Source: Homalodisca vitripennis
Taxonomy: Eukaryota; Arthropoda; Insecta; Hemiptera; Cicadellidae
Reading direction: 5' to 3'
Assembly: GCF_021130785.1 (NCBI RefSeq)
Contig: NC_060207.1
Location: forward strand, 194,547,501 to 194,611,500
Length of the DNA: 64,000 nucleotides
Made by a program: the position numbers and the translations under genes
Shown: piece after piece, positions 11,950 to 22,619 of the stretch
Layout of the letters: each line of letters starts with the position of its first letter
How positions within the stretch are numbered: position 1 is the stretch's first letter
The notes under the pieces: model-generated
Told to the model about the DNA's origin: nothing
What the model saw: only the letters and a program-made list of their open reading frames with translations
Database searches by the model: none

Positions 11950-12705
11950 AGAGATTGTATTAGTTGGCTCTAACCGGTGACGCGACCGCCAAGAACGACA
12001 TACCGATATAAAAAAACTTGATAAGTAATGCAAATGTCCTTGCTGAGCAGCAAGAGTGACAATCGCGAGTGTCGGTGTTGGCTTCAAGACACAAACAGGT
12101 TTGTATATGTTAGCTCTACACCGGCGACGCGATCAACAAGAGCGGCATACCGATATACAAAAACGTGATAAGTAATGCAAGAGTCCTTGCTGAGCAACAA
12201 GAGCGACAATCACGAGTGTCGGTGTTGGCTTCAAGACACAAACAGGTTTGTATATGTTAGTTCTACACCGGCGACGCGATCAACAAGAGCGACATACCGA
12301 TATACAAAAACGTGATAAGTAATGCAAGAGTCCTTGCTGAGCAACAAGAGCGACAATCACGAGTGTCGGTGTTGGCTTCAAGACACAAACAGGTTTGTAT
12401 ATGTTAGCTCTACACCGGCGACGCGATCAACAAGAGCGGCATACCGATATACAAAAACGTGATAAGTAATGCAAGTGTCCTTGCTGAGCAACAAGAGCGA
12501 CAATCACGAGTGTCGGTGTTGGCTTCAAGACACAAACAGGTTTGTATATGTTAGCTCTACACCGGCGACGCGACCGACAAGAGCGACATACCGATATACA
12601 AAAACGTGATAAGTAATGCAAGTGTCCTTGCTGAGCAACAAGAGCGACAATCGCGAGTGTCGGTGTTGGCTTCAAGATACAAATAAGTTTGTATTTGCCT
12701 GCCCG
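11950..12705. repeat. 147-bp satellite, about five tandem copies
   Basis: Head-to-tail units with the landmark GGTTTGTATATGTTAG at 12099, 12245, 12392 and 12539 (steps 146, 147, 147), plus a more diverged unit on each side. Each unit carries ACCGGCGACGCGA..CAA and GAGTGTCGGTGTTGGCTTCA. Because 147 is a multiple of 3, long repetitive minus-strand open frames result (11803-12087, 12427-12753); these are not genes. A short (TA)n tract (12733-12750) follows. Confidence 0.95.
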
Positions 12706-12761
12706 ACTACCCGAAACATTCTTAAAAATATTTATATATATATATATATACATTTCAATGA

Positions 12762-12950
12762 GAGTGCCTATGGCCGAGTGGTTTAAGATGTCGGACTTTA
12801 GATCTGAGTAAGAGATAGCGCAGGTTCAAATTCTGCATGTAACCTTAGCGTTTTTTATCAGTACCTTCAACGTTGTACTGTATCGACTTTAATAAGATCC
12901 TCGCACAAGCAGCGTCTCATGAGGAAGAGCTGAATTCGGCTTAAAAGGGG
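12762..12950 (+). mobile_element. tRNA-derived SINE, copy 1
   Basis: The head is tRNA-Leu/Ser-like: box A TGGCCGAGTGG at about 12771 and box B GGTTCAAATTC at about 12824, but no proper tRNA fold after it. The body has TTTTTATCAGTAC, TTGTACTGTATCGACT and ATAAGATCCTCGCACAAGC, which are shared with the copies at 27938-28147 and 42830-43075. Confidence 0.85.
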
Positions 12951-13914
12951 ATCGGCCACACATAAACAAATTGAAATATTTCCTAACATGTTTAATATTT
13001 TATCATGATGCTTATTGAAGTGAAATTTAGTTGTTAGAATCATTAGTAGATGGCAGAGAATATTTGGCAAATTACTGTTATCGGTATGAGGTTATATGTC
13101 AAAATAACACTAGTATCTGATGATAGTGGCAAGTCAAGGCTAGATATAAACTAAAGTGAATTTTCAAAATCTCCACTTTTCTAACGAAATTGTTGTTTAG
13201 TCTTTACATGGGCGTAATGTGTAACCAGGATTAAGTAATCACAGATGATAAAGATTTTCGCGTGCATCTAGAGGTTATGGAATAATGTTGGGGTGCTTCC
13301 CCAAAATATTTACAGGTATTCCACTCTTGAAATTTCCGGCTACTTTTAGTCAAATTTTAGGAGAAAATATAAATAATAACTATACCCGAATAAACGTTTT
13401 AAGTCTAAGACATCAAAACGTATATTTCGAGACTTTTTAACAGATGCAGTTTTAACTTTAGTTTTAAGGGTGCTCTTTCCACACTAGTGGCATTTTTAAT
13501 GAACACGTCAACCTTTTGTAGGGGAAAACAGTCCAAAGCAACAGAAATTTTTTACTGATATCCCTGGGAATCAATTACGTGATCTCTCGGTTAGAGATCA
13601 CTCCTACATAACGGTGAAGATCAAAACAGGAAAGATACAAGGTTTTTGGAAGAAACGTAAATCCTGTGTAACATCCCAGAAAATATGTGACTCCTAAATA
13701 TGGTTTTCAACCACTTAAGACTAATTTGGTCTAAAAATACGACAAATTCTGTTATCTCGTTAAAAATAGGTATATTGTTCCAATAATAAGTTATAATTAC
13801 TATTTTACTACAATTTTAAATAGTTTTTAATAAACACAGTGTATGTACATTAAAATATTAGTTAGTTTATATAGGTAATTATTTCAAACATAAAACTCGT
13901 CCTTCAATTGCACC
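12951..13914. other. No gene; short hairpin
   Basis: AT-rich. A perfect 8-bp inverted repeat (TGATCTCT at 13580-13587, AGAGATCA at 13593-13600, loop CGGTT) is the only structure seen. Confidence 0.45.
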
Positions 13915-14060
13915 ATGAAAGTAGAATGAAATTAAATGCCAATAACCTGTCGTGTACCCAAAGGTTATGTGCTAGGACCAATTATTTTTATTTTATTTGC
14001 ACCGAATACCTTTAACGCTCTCAATAATCGGATTAATTTATGAAGCTGAAAGTTAATGAA
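13915..14060 (+). pseudogene. LINE reverse transcriptase scrap
   Basis: About 45 codons reading RVPKGYVLGPIIFILFA, the equivalent of the (V)PQG(S)VLGPLLF block that precedes the catalytic YADD of LINE reverse transcriptases. Nothing else of the element is recognisable. Confidence 0.6.
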
Positions 14061-15256
14061 AGTTTATGAAAGTTAATGCTGCTGGATATTTTGTAACTGA
14101 TTCGTATTGGTATTCGGTAGAAAAATATTTAATTTTTTCAGCCAAATACGCAGTTTTCTCATCACTCCAAATACAATAAATTACGAATTTCACAACGATT
14201 AGATAATGCAGCACTGAAATAATAAACTTGATTAAAAAAAGAGTGCCCGGTTATTCCCTACCAGAAGTTGTAACAACGATATATTGTAAATAGTCAATCG
14301 TTGAAAGTAGGAGGAAGTATCTTAACGATTCTTCACCGAACACACTATTAATAATACTATCAAACAGCTTACGTCTAAAGCCGATGACTCATCGGGCGGA
14401 GTCAGTTTCAAGCAGGTCGATGGGGAAGTAAACACAAGATTAGATTAAATCAATGTTTAATGAGATCTCTAATCTGTTGAAGAGTGATAATGACTCTTTT
14501 TAACTATAGTTGTCTGGTTTGGTTTATTCTGGAAATGTTCCCTACCATATCCAAACGTTTATAATTTGTTTTCATTGTTATTACTAATGCGGGGGTGCAG
14601 CACAGCCAAATTAGGGGGTTACTGAGGGGGGTTATGCCTAAATGTAATAACGAATCAATGATTTATTCCATGTTTTGTTAAGTTTAAAATAAAACTCAAT
14701 ATTGCGAGAAACAAACTGTGTTTGCCGCAAAGAGATAGTGAAAATGGCAAGTGTGATGTGGTATGGATGGATGCTGGCATGACGTTTTCAAAGTATAGGC
14801 CTAATCAATTCAACTAAGTAGTCAGAAATAGTAAATTGCTAAATGTAATGAGAGGACATTGCAGGTTTGGTGACGATAGTGTGCGGAATGAATAATGTTT
14901 TGAATGAAGTTATTAATGATTGTAGAGTAGTAAATGCAGTAGTAGTGTATGGAGGATGTTGGACATTTTACTTTTTCGGCGAGAAACAGGCAGAGTCAGA
15001 CACCTGGGGTATAAAAATGTCGCGTACAAATATTAGGAGTTTTATATCAACCGACACATTTATGTGTCGGTGCACAGTTGCATATCAACCGACACATATA
15101 TGAACTCTTAATTATCTTAAAACAGTTTTAGTAATACATTCGAAATTATTGTTTTAACAGTGACCTGGACGGATGAAAGTTTTAGTATATCTGCTGGTAT
15201 GGTTGGGTAAAATGTGATTATGAACAAATGAAAGAGGAACCAGAATGATGTCGTAA
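14061..15256. other. No recognised gene
   Basis: A 78-codon frame at 14867-15103 has no family resemblance. See the palindrome at 15051-15070. Confidence 0.4.
15051..15070. repeat. Perfect 9-bp palindrome with partial direct copy
   Basis: CCGACACAT, TT, ATGTGTCGG. The sequence ATATCAACCGACACAT recurs at about 15083-15098, so the left arm and its flank are duplicated 39 bp downstream. Confidence 0.85.
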
Positions 15257-15349
15257 TTGTGTGTGTCAGTAAATGTTTCAGAGTGGAGTATGAGGCACAG
15301 CCTGCTCACGGTGTATTGCAGCCTTTCCTTAGATAATGATCTCAAATTA

Positions 15350-17050
15350 TTCATTAATGACCTTGAATCATACTGCAGTAATAATATCATAATGATGAGA
15401 CCGAATACACTGGCTAGTTGGCGACGTCAATTGTTGCATTTTGCAGGAAAATCAAGGTTATCAGAACGTTACCTTGTCGCATTGTATGGTGGGGACTTTG
15501 TTAGTTGTATTAACATTCCAACTAAAGCCATTGCAAATTCATCTAGCTGTAACGACCATATTTTTGTCAATATAAAGAACACAGAGCGTATTGAATCGGG
15601 CTTACTTAAATCAAATATTACAGATATAATGTTATTACCGGACTGAACTACCTGTTATAAATAACACAAATAACAGTAATCTTGACAAATTTGATCAAGT
15701 TTTGGTCTGTAGATACGTTTTTGAGCAGGATTAGAACGCAGTTGCGGGCTTAGATGACGTGAATTCAAGTTGTAATCTCCTTTTTGAAATACTAGGGACC
15801 ATAATTGAAAAAATAAGTCTCAATTTTGTTCGGCTAGAAAACGGAAAACTAAGCCTTAGATTACAACTGGTAGAGCTTTCTTAATGAGGGTTTTCTGTTT
15901 AGAAACCTATTTGAATGATAAAAACCTGAACGATAACTTATTTCATTTACAACAGAAATTCAGGATCTAGTTGGGCGTAATAAGAAGGTACTTACAGTTT
16001 TCACACAACTGCAAAAGATTTTGACACAGTTAAAAGAGAGGTATTGGTAAAAAAAATTGGATTGCATAGGTGTTACAGGTATGACTATAGAATAGTTAAA
16101 AAATAATCTAAGCGAAAGATATCAAGTTGTTTCAACTATACGGCAATTATATCGTAACCAAAGAGGTCGAATATGGTGTTTTTCAGGTTAGCGCACTAGG
16201 ACCACTTTTGTTTCTGATGTATATAAACAATATTGGTAAAATTAATCTAGTAGATGGTCAGATCTTTCTCTATGCAGATGACACCGCCTTGTTGTTTGAT
16301 GTATCAAGCTGGAGGGAAGCACACAGTAAATTAAATTTACACATAACGAAGTGCATGGCAACATCTATCCGTGCTTAGTTGTGACGGACATCCTGTAAAC
16401 TTTACTATAAAACCCCATACTTGTGTAGGCCAGAATGAATGTGGCTGCAATGTGACTGTTGAAAGAGTGCCAGATTACAAGTATCTCGGCATAATATTTG
16501 AAAGTGGACAGCTCATGTGCAATTGTTAAAGAACGGATTGAGAAACTTTATTTATATATTTTGTTATTCATAAAATATTAACACTATTTATTATTAAATC
16601 AGCTTATCGCGCATATGTACAATCGTTATTACAATTAATTTTGTATTGTTTCTTGGGGGTGGTCCATATAAAAGTATTCTTTCACCATTAAATACTTCAC
16701 AGAGAGACATTATGAAAGCGGCAGTACAAAAACCCAACTGAACATTTACTTAGTAACTTCAAGATTTTTAACATAACTCATTTATATGCATCAACGATAA
16801 GCTTATATATTCGTAAAAATCTAGAAAATATGCTCAAACAAACCAACCACCCATACGTTACAATGGTAACGTTATTAACACATGTTAACTCGAGTATTAT
16901 GACATCAAGAATCAATAAATCTATAAATGCTACAGGCACATTTTATATAGCTAGAATTGTTTCTTTAAAACTACCCCACCAAATGAAAGTTCCTGGTCCA
17001 TCCACATTTTATTTGTATAAGAATAGTTAATAACTGGCTCGTAGAAACAG
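15350..17050 (+). pseudogene. Degenerate LINE (endonuclease end plus RT)
   Basis: The first part (to about 15646) reads as the C-terminal end of an APE-type endonuclease: FVSCINIPTKAIANSSSCND followed by HIFVNIKN, where SSC.DHIF is the family signature, and a final NITD. RT follows with many frame breaks: LGPLLFLMYINNIGKI and LYADDTALLF at 16196-16300 hold the intact YADD catalytic pair. Near 16470 comes DYKYLGIIFE, the post-RT block also seen in the LINE at 30844. The C-terminal part peters out near 17050. Confidence 0.8.
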
Positions 17051-19263
17051 GCATTACAGGGATTGATAATGTCTTATACTATTACAGGCTGACCTAACTG
17101 CTAGGGTATTTACGTATCTTAGTAGTGCGTCTGTGTGTGGGTGGGTGTGTGCGTGCGCGCGCGAGCGTGTGTAAGTATGTATGGGATATGGAGGATGAGT
17201 GTACTGTTAATTAGGTGAGGTAAACTCTATGATTGTGTCTATTTTAAACCCAACAGTGTCGATTTTTTTATTTTTAGAAATGTTTGCGTAGACCAAATCT
17301 ATTTATGTTTTAAATTGATTATATAATTTTACTATTTATTTGTACCTTTCTGTAGATAGAGTCACAGTCTGTACAACCAGGGATATCATTAATTTACAAA
17401 CGAAGAATTAATATACATGTTATTAATTAATAAAAATGAATAAATTAATAAACCGATCGTGGACTGATAAGACTCGATTTTTACAGGTTACGACCTATGC
17501 TGTGATTTTTCTAAACGTAGAGACTAATTTTGATTGATCGTTTTTGTGGCTGGATATAAATGTATATAAAGATATTGTTGTATTACATTGGTGACTTAGT
17601 CCTCTCTTCCCTGAAATAATTTTCTATACAATACATTGGTTTCCAGGGTAAAATCTGAGCAGCGAAGCAATTGTGTTTATAGATACAGTGGAATAATCTT
17701 GTAATATTACAAACTGTTCTTTCAAGATTAAATACGTGGCTTTGTTAATGATTGATAACTTTGTGGTTTTATTATGTGTCACTCATTAATATGGTTTGTC
17801 TTATTGTGCGATTTCATTTCTTGCAAAGTCTATTTACGTTTTCTAATATTTCAGTTCAGAAATGGTTTGTTTTTTAGTTTTAAGAAAATATTTTATTCGA
17901 ACCTATTTTTCATTGCTGAATTCTAATTATTCACACGCAAGTGACAAGAAAACGAGTGTTCAACATTTAAACGACTCTAATTGGTCTTACAGTAAAATTT
18001 AATTCTTTTGTGATAACAATGAAAACGAGGAAAACAGTCTTAAAAATCACTCCAATTTCTTACAACTAACCTGTGAGGCCTGTAGACTTCGACAGTTGCC
18101 CGACAGTATCAGATATCACAACTAGCACTAGACTAATCGATTATGTACTTTACAACACATTACAGTTTAGAGAAACGGGTAATTATATTTTTAAAGGTTG
18201 GTATTACCGAGGATTACACTAGCCGGACAGTATACAACAATCTCTCAGCCAAACACCGCTGAAACAAAACGTCCTCTACACAGCGGTGGCGAGGAGCTCG
18301 TGGAGGGAGAACTAGAGGGGGAGGGGAGAGGAGAGGTTATAAATACCACCAACTCCTACTTTAAACGGCTTAAAATATATTCTATTTACAATGTGAGATT
18401 AATTAATTGATAACATGATAATGTAAGTTAACGTATCTTAATGAGACGGCAAAATTCTCTAGTAGTTTACGTATTGACGAATATGAATGTAGGAATATAA
18501 TGGACGAGTAAGCTTTGTTACTAAATTACTTAGTAAGTTGCATTAATTGATGACTGATGGCAATCGAGGGAGAACTATGGTAATACAAGGAGCCCCGAAC
18601 AACTGGTAGGCACAAGGTATATTGCTGAAATGCCGTCTCTAAAATCCGATTTCCCCTCATCACCACTCCAGGTGTTCTGGGAACATTTACAAGAGTCCCC
18701 GTCGTCAGAGGAGTAGTAAGGATATCATATGACACAGTAAACCTAATTCCACACTCCAGTCACTAATAGAAATAAAGTTAGATTTTAGATTAAATCTAAT
18801 ATTATTAATGAATTGATTTTTAACGTCATGCATTAATGTTAATCTATTAACATGACATGATCCATTCATTGTAAATGAGCAGAATTCAAATGTTGAGATA
18901 TCACATGAAAGGACCTCTCTTCAGGTACGATTATGAAAAATAAATATGCTATTTAGTTTGTGTTATTCGTTGTAACACTGTGAATAGAGACGTATCGAAG
19001 TGCATGTGTTCATAAGTTGATGACGACAAAGGCATAAAACGGTTGAAGGTTTTTTTTATGAAACCCATCTAACCATTTCTCGAAATTTCGGTTTACATTT
19101 TCCTAACGTTTGCGTCTTTAAACCATAATATGAAGAAACATCCATTTACTGCTCTTTCCCCATGCAATTTAACAATTAAAAATGCGTGGGGATTCGCCCC
19201 AGATGTGAACGGATTGTATTTTGATTCTCAAATCAATTTTGTAATTTTGTACGGTACAGAGTC
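17051..19263. other. No gene seen; GT-rich patch
   Basis: A GT/GC-alternating microsatellite-like patch lies at about 17130-17185. The rest is AT-rich and I see no supported gene on either strand. Confidence 0.5.
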
Positions 19264-19791
19264 CAGGGCTGGATTTAGAAAATACAGACCCCTAGCCTGT
19301 GGTGCGAGTCCTGGGCTCGTGGTTTTGGAGGTATGGAATATTCTACAATCAAAGGGAGGTCCGGGTCCTCCCCCCGGGAAAATTGGAAAAATAAGTGAAA
19401 AATCGTGATTTTTAAGGAAATCTGCGCTAAATACTCTGTATTATCTGGTTTTAACATATTAATGCTTCGTCAGTTATAACAAAATGTTACTACCAAAATG
19501 TCAGTCACTTTTGCTGATTGGTTTCCGTCTAAGCTTCTCCGCAATGAAGCCGTTAATGATTTCCTCCTCTCCTCGCACCGGTGAGAGACACTTTAAACTC
19601 ACGCCACCCCGCTGTTCTGCTCCCATTGTCAGTCACCATGCTCGTACACTAGCCCTCTACATTCACAATAATGGTCTTGTATCAAGTATGTACGTACAAC
19701 GTACTATCTACGATAACAAAACATGACCAGTGACATAATTTTGTAATTGTAAACGTCCTAGGCCCTCGCCTATTTTTTAAATCCGGCCCTG
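19264..19791. mobile_element. hAT-like MITE (candidate)
   Basis: Terminal inverted repeats CAGGGCTGGATTTA at 19264 and TAAATCCGGCCCTG ending at 19791 match at 13 of 14 positions and resemble hAT family ends (CAGGGC...). The 528-bp interior has no transposase. The flanking 8-mers (ACAGAGTC and ATGAATGT, roughly) do not match, so the target duplication is lost or the edges are slightly off. Confidence 0.6.
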
Positions 19792-20043
19792 ATGAATGTC
19801 TTGAAATCTTTCGATAACTGGAAATTACCTCAGTAGTCGAAATTACAATTTTTCTTTAATTATTTGGCCAGAATCCCAATTATTTTTTATTCTAAACACA
19901 ATATTACGATTTGTAATATATAAAAAAAACGGAATGTAAAATAAAATAATATCATCCATCGTCAATAATACATTGTTAGGCGTCGATGTCGGCAGACGCC
20001 TTAGGGCGGCACTGACAAGTAAAGAGCTCTCAATGTCACTCAA

Positions 20044-20676
20044 CAAAGAACCACAGTGAAAGTGTTGAACAGTGTTATATTTACAACTCCGAACAGATTT
20101 AATTTAACGAGTGATATATTATATGAATCCACTACATCTGCCTGTGACTGTATCAAGTTGTATCTCCAAGAACTATTTATTGAAAATAGTAAATGCTTCC
20201 AAATGTCCCCCGTTCGGTCCCAACTTCATCGAGTCTTGGAAGGTGTCTGCACGTACTGTTTGAGGCAGTCAACTAGAGCAGCACATACTTCAGGGACAAT
20301 CAGGGATATTGCTTGTTTTTAATAATTTAAACAAATACATAAGAGAGTGGTACGAATCTCCTGTCGCTAAAAAACGAAGAGTAACAGCTAAGCGGTCGTT
20401 AACACTTATTGCTTGGCGGAAGTTAGTATTTGCTCTTGCAACCTTAGGCCCAATCATGAGAACCAATGCTTCAAAATCAGCATTTGAAACTCGAGTAAAG
20501 TTTGTAAATAAACATCCAGAAGTCAAATCTTGGCCACTATACTCATACCTTCTCTGTAATAGTTGTCTTTGCCACCACCTGCGAGGAAGGGGTTGATGCT
20601 GGTTGATCACAACGAAAGCCGCGGCAACACATGCTAGTCGCTTACGACGATACACCAGATCCCGGTCAACCATCAC
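20044..20676 (-). pseudogene. HARBI1-type transposase, N-terminal fragment
   Basis: The minus-strand frame from 20676 holds RRWWQRQLLQRR, then FTRVSNADFEALVLMIGPKV and LAVTLRFLATGDSYHSLMYL. These are the N-terminal helix-turn-helix-like and pre-catalytic segments of PIF/Harbinger transposases. A frameshift at about 20313 moves the continuation (KQAISLIVPEVCAALVDCL) into another frame, which runs to about 20050 with a stop. The catalytic part is absent. Repeated GTTCG words at 20725-20850 upstream may be subterminal repeats of the element. Confidence 0.8.
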
Positions 20677-20877
20677 TGCACACTACTCCTGCTAGACTGA
20701 GCCTTTTCAGAGCGAACTCTAGTTTGTTCGTCCAAACACAAAAATTTTTGTTCGTCGAACAAAATGTCTACGAACTTTTAAAATGTTCGTTGTCAGATCA
20801 CGACTGCAACCATGTTCAACGAACATGATCACCGAACGTTCGCTAGGTGTGGACGAGGTATTACTGCTTGAGGGCGG

Positions 20878-21277
20878 CTTACTTGCAGCATGACTATTCG
20901 TGCAACCACTGTCTGGAACAGGGAAGCAGAAGTCAGCTGGTACAGAACTATTGTCGTAGGTGGCTACCTGTCACAAATAATAGAACTGAGTGGCAAGGTG
21001 ATTAATTATTGGTCCACCTCAGCTCGCCCGATAGGTCAGCACACGTCCATCAATGAATGATGCATGCTACCATCAACCTTACTTGCAGCATGACTATTCG
21101 TGCAACCACTGTCTGGAACAGGGAAGCAGAAGTCAGCTGTTACAGAACTATTGTCGTAGGTGTATATCTGTCACAAATAATAGAACTGAGTGGCAAGGTG
21201 ATTAATTATTGGTCCACCTCAGCTCGCCCGATAGGTCAGCACACGTCCATCAATGAATGATGCATGCTACCATCAAC
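20878..21277. repeat. Tandem duplication of a 200-bp unit
   Basis: Copy 1 is 20878-21077 and copy 2 is 21078-21277, offset exactly 200 bp. Both begin CTTACTTGCAGCATGACTAT and end TGCATGCTACCATCAAC. They differ at only a few bases (for example around 20940 and 20963), so the duplication is recent. Confidence 0.95.
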
Positions 21278-22536
21278 ATCAACACATCGATCTGCACCAT
21301 TGTTTGGACAACAATTCATCGTGTTGTTCAGTATCCATGGCGATGGCCAGCGCGAGCATTGCAGTCTTCTTGGACTCTGCTAGTAGTGACATCCCTCGGT
21401 TTAGTTCAAGTGGAATGCAAAAGTGTTAGTTTTTTTCGCTACATGAAAACTTCGATTGTATTCAACAACGGCATCCCAAATGTTAAGGTAGCAAACCGAT
21501 CGCTTTTTAGAAGAAACGCTTATATTATAACTCTTGGTTTTTAAAAATAGGGTAATTTCTTGTTTTACATATCGTCATAGAACCAATTTGGAAAGTAGTT
21601 TCTAGATGTTTAATCTTACGCCAAAATAATCGACTTCTTGTTATGGAATAAATTGATAATTAATGAAGATCTATTCGTATTCGTTCATAAACATTTTAAT
21701 CATTTTCAAAGCAAAAATTTATTAAAGTCATAAATATAATTAATAAAGTAACAGGAAATAATGCGGATACACAACGTTATTTTGGATCCGTATATGTTGA
21801 TTTATGTACAGTTATTAATATATAATAATAAAAAAGAATAATTATGCTTTAAATTTGCACCAATTTAAATTAATGTAGGACACCCATTTAGTATTCTTCA
21901 GCATAAAAACTTTTAGTAGATATTTCACATAACGTAATTTAACTGACATTATCGTTATCGTAATTCATAGTAAGTAGATGGAACTTATTGAAGAGAAGAC
22001 TAACTTTTTATGATCCGTGTGATATTAGCGTAGTCCAAAGCGTTGCAGGAAGGTGAACAGAGATATAGAAGAGATTATGAGTAAATAATTGAAGAATAAA
22101 TTGGATATTACATACAAAAGAAGGATATTAGAGTCGTAGAGATTAATATGTGTTTTTGTAAAATATATAATCATGAAATTTTGTCAGATCAATATGTATT
22201 ATTTTTGTTTTATAAGTCACCAACAAAATGTGTTTTATAAAACTAAGGCTATAGTTCAAAGGTAGATATTTTATTTCACTACACCTAGCTCTGAAGTAAT
22301 AAACTGCGACATTTCGTACAATTTTGTTTTAACTCACATATTTGTTATACTTTTTGAAGGAAGTTCCTCAGCCTTCACAGTTGAAAGAGTTAGTTAAATT
22401 GGTATAAGCATATTTAACTATACATAAGTTGTTATATAAAACCCATATTGACTTCTTACTTGCATTATAAAATACAAATATTGTTTAAACAATGATGGAA
22501 TTCTTATGAAGAATTTCAAAACATATTCCATTTCAG
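21278..22536. other. Upstream flank of the first placed Ir25a exon
   Basis: No supported gene. The Ir25a start exon and promoter should lie here or further upstream, but I could not identify them. Confidence 0.4.
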
Positions 22537-22619
22537 GTTAACTCTCACTTCAGCCACTGCCCTGATTTGGATGATCGACATTTCGACCTCAGCGCAAGTG
22601 GGCCAGTCTTTCAATGTGT
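22537..22619 (+). CDS. Ir25a: Ir25a exon 1 as placed (signal peptide end)
   Basis: One leading base, 27 codons and one trailing base; donor GTAAGTG. It encodes a moderately hydrophobic stretch ending in a small-residue cleavage-like region (STSAQVG) and then QSFNV, which joins to LYVNE in the next exon; this FNVLYVNE is the first strand of the IR25a amino-terminal domain. The only internal ATG (22571) would delete most of the hydrophobic stretch, so the real start is probably in a further upstream exon ending after two codon bases. Confidence 0.85.

Noticed and set aside
11803..12753. Minus-strand proteins with repeated KPTPTLAIV..QQGHLHYLS segments
   Set aside because: The repeats are just the 147-bp satellite translated; 147 is divisible by 3, so frames stay open by periodicity.
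12762..12845. A tRNA-Leu or tRNA-Ser gene
   Set aside because: Boxes A and B are present, but the acceptor and anticodon stems do not pair and the same sequence recurs with a shared non-tRNA body, so it is a SINE head.
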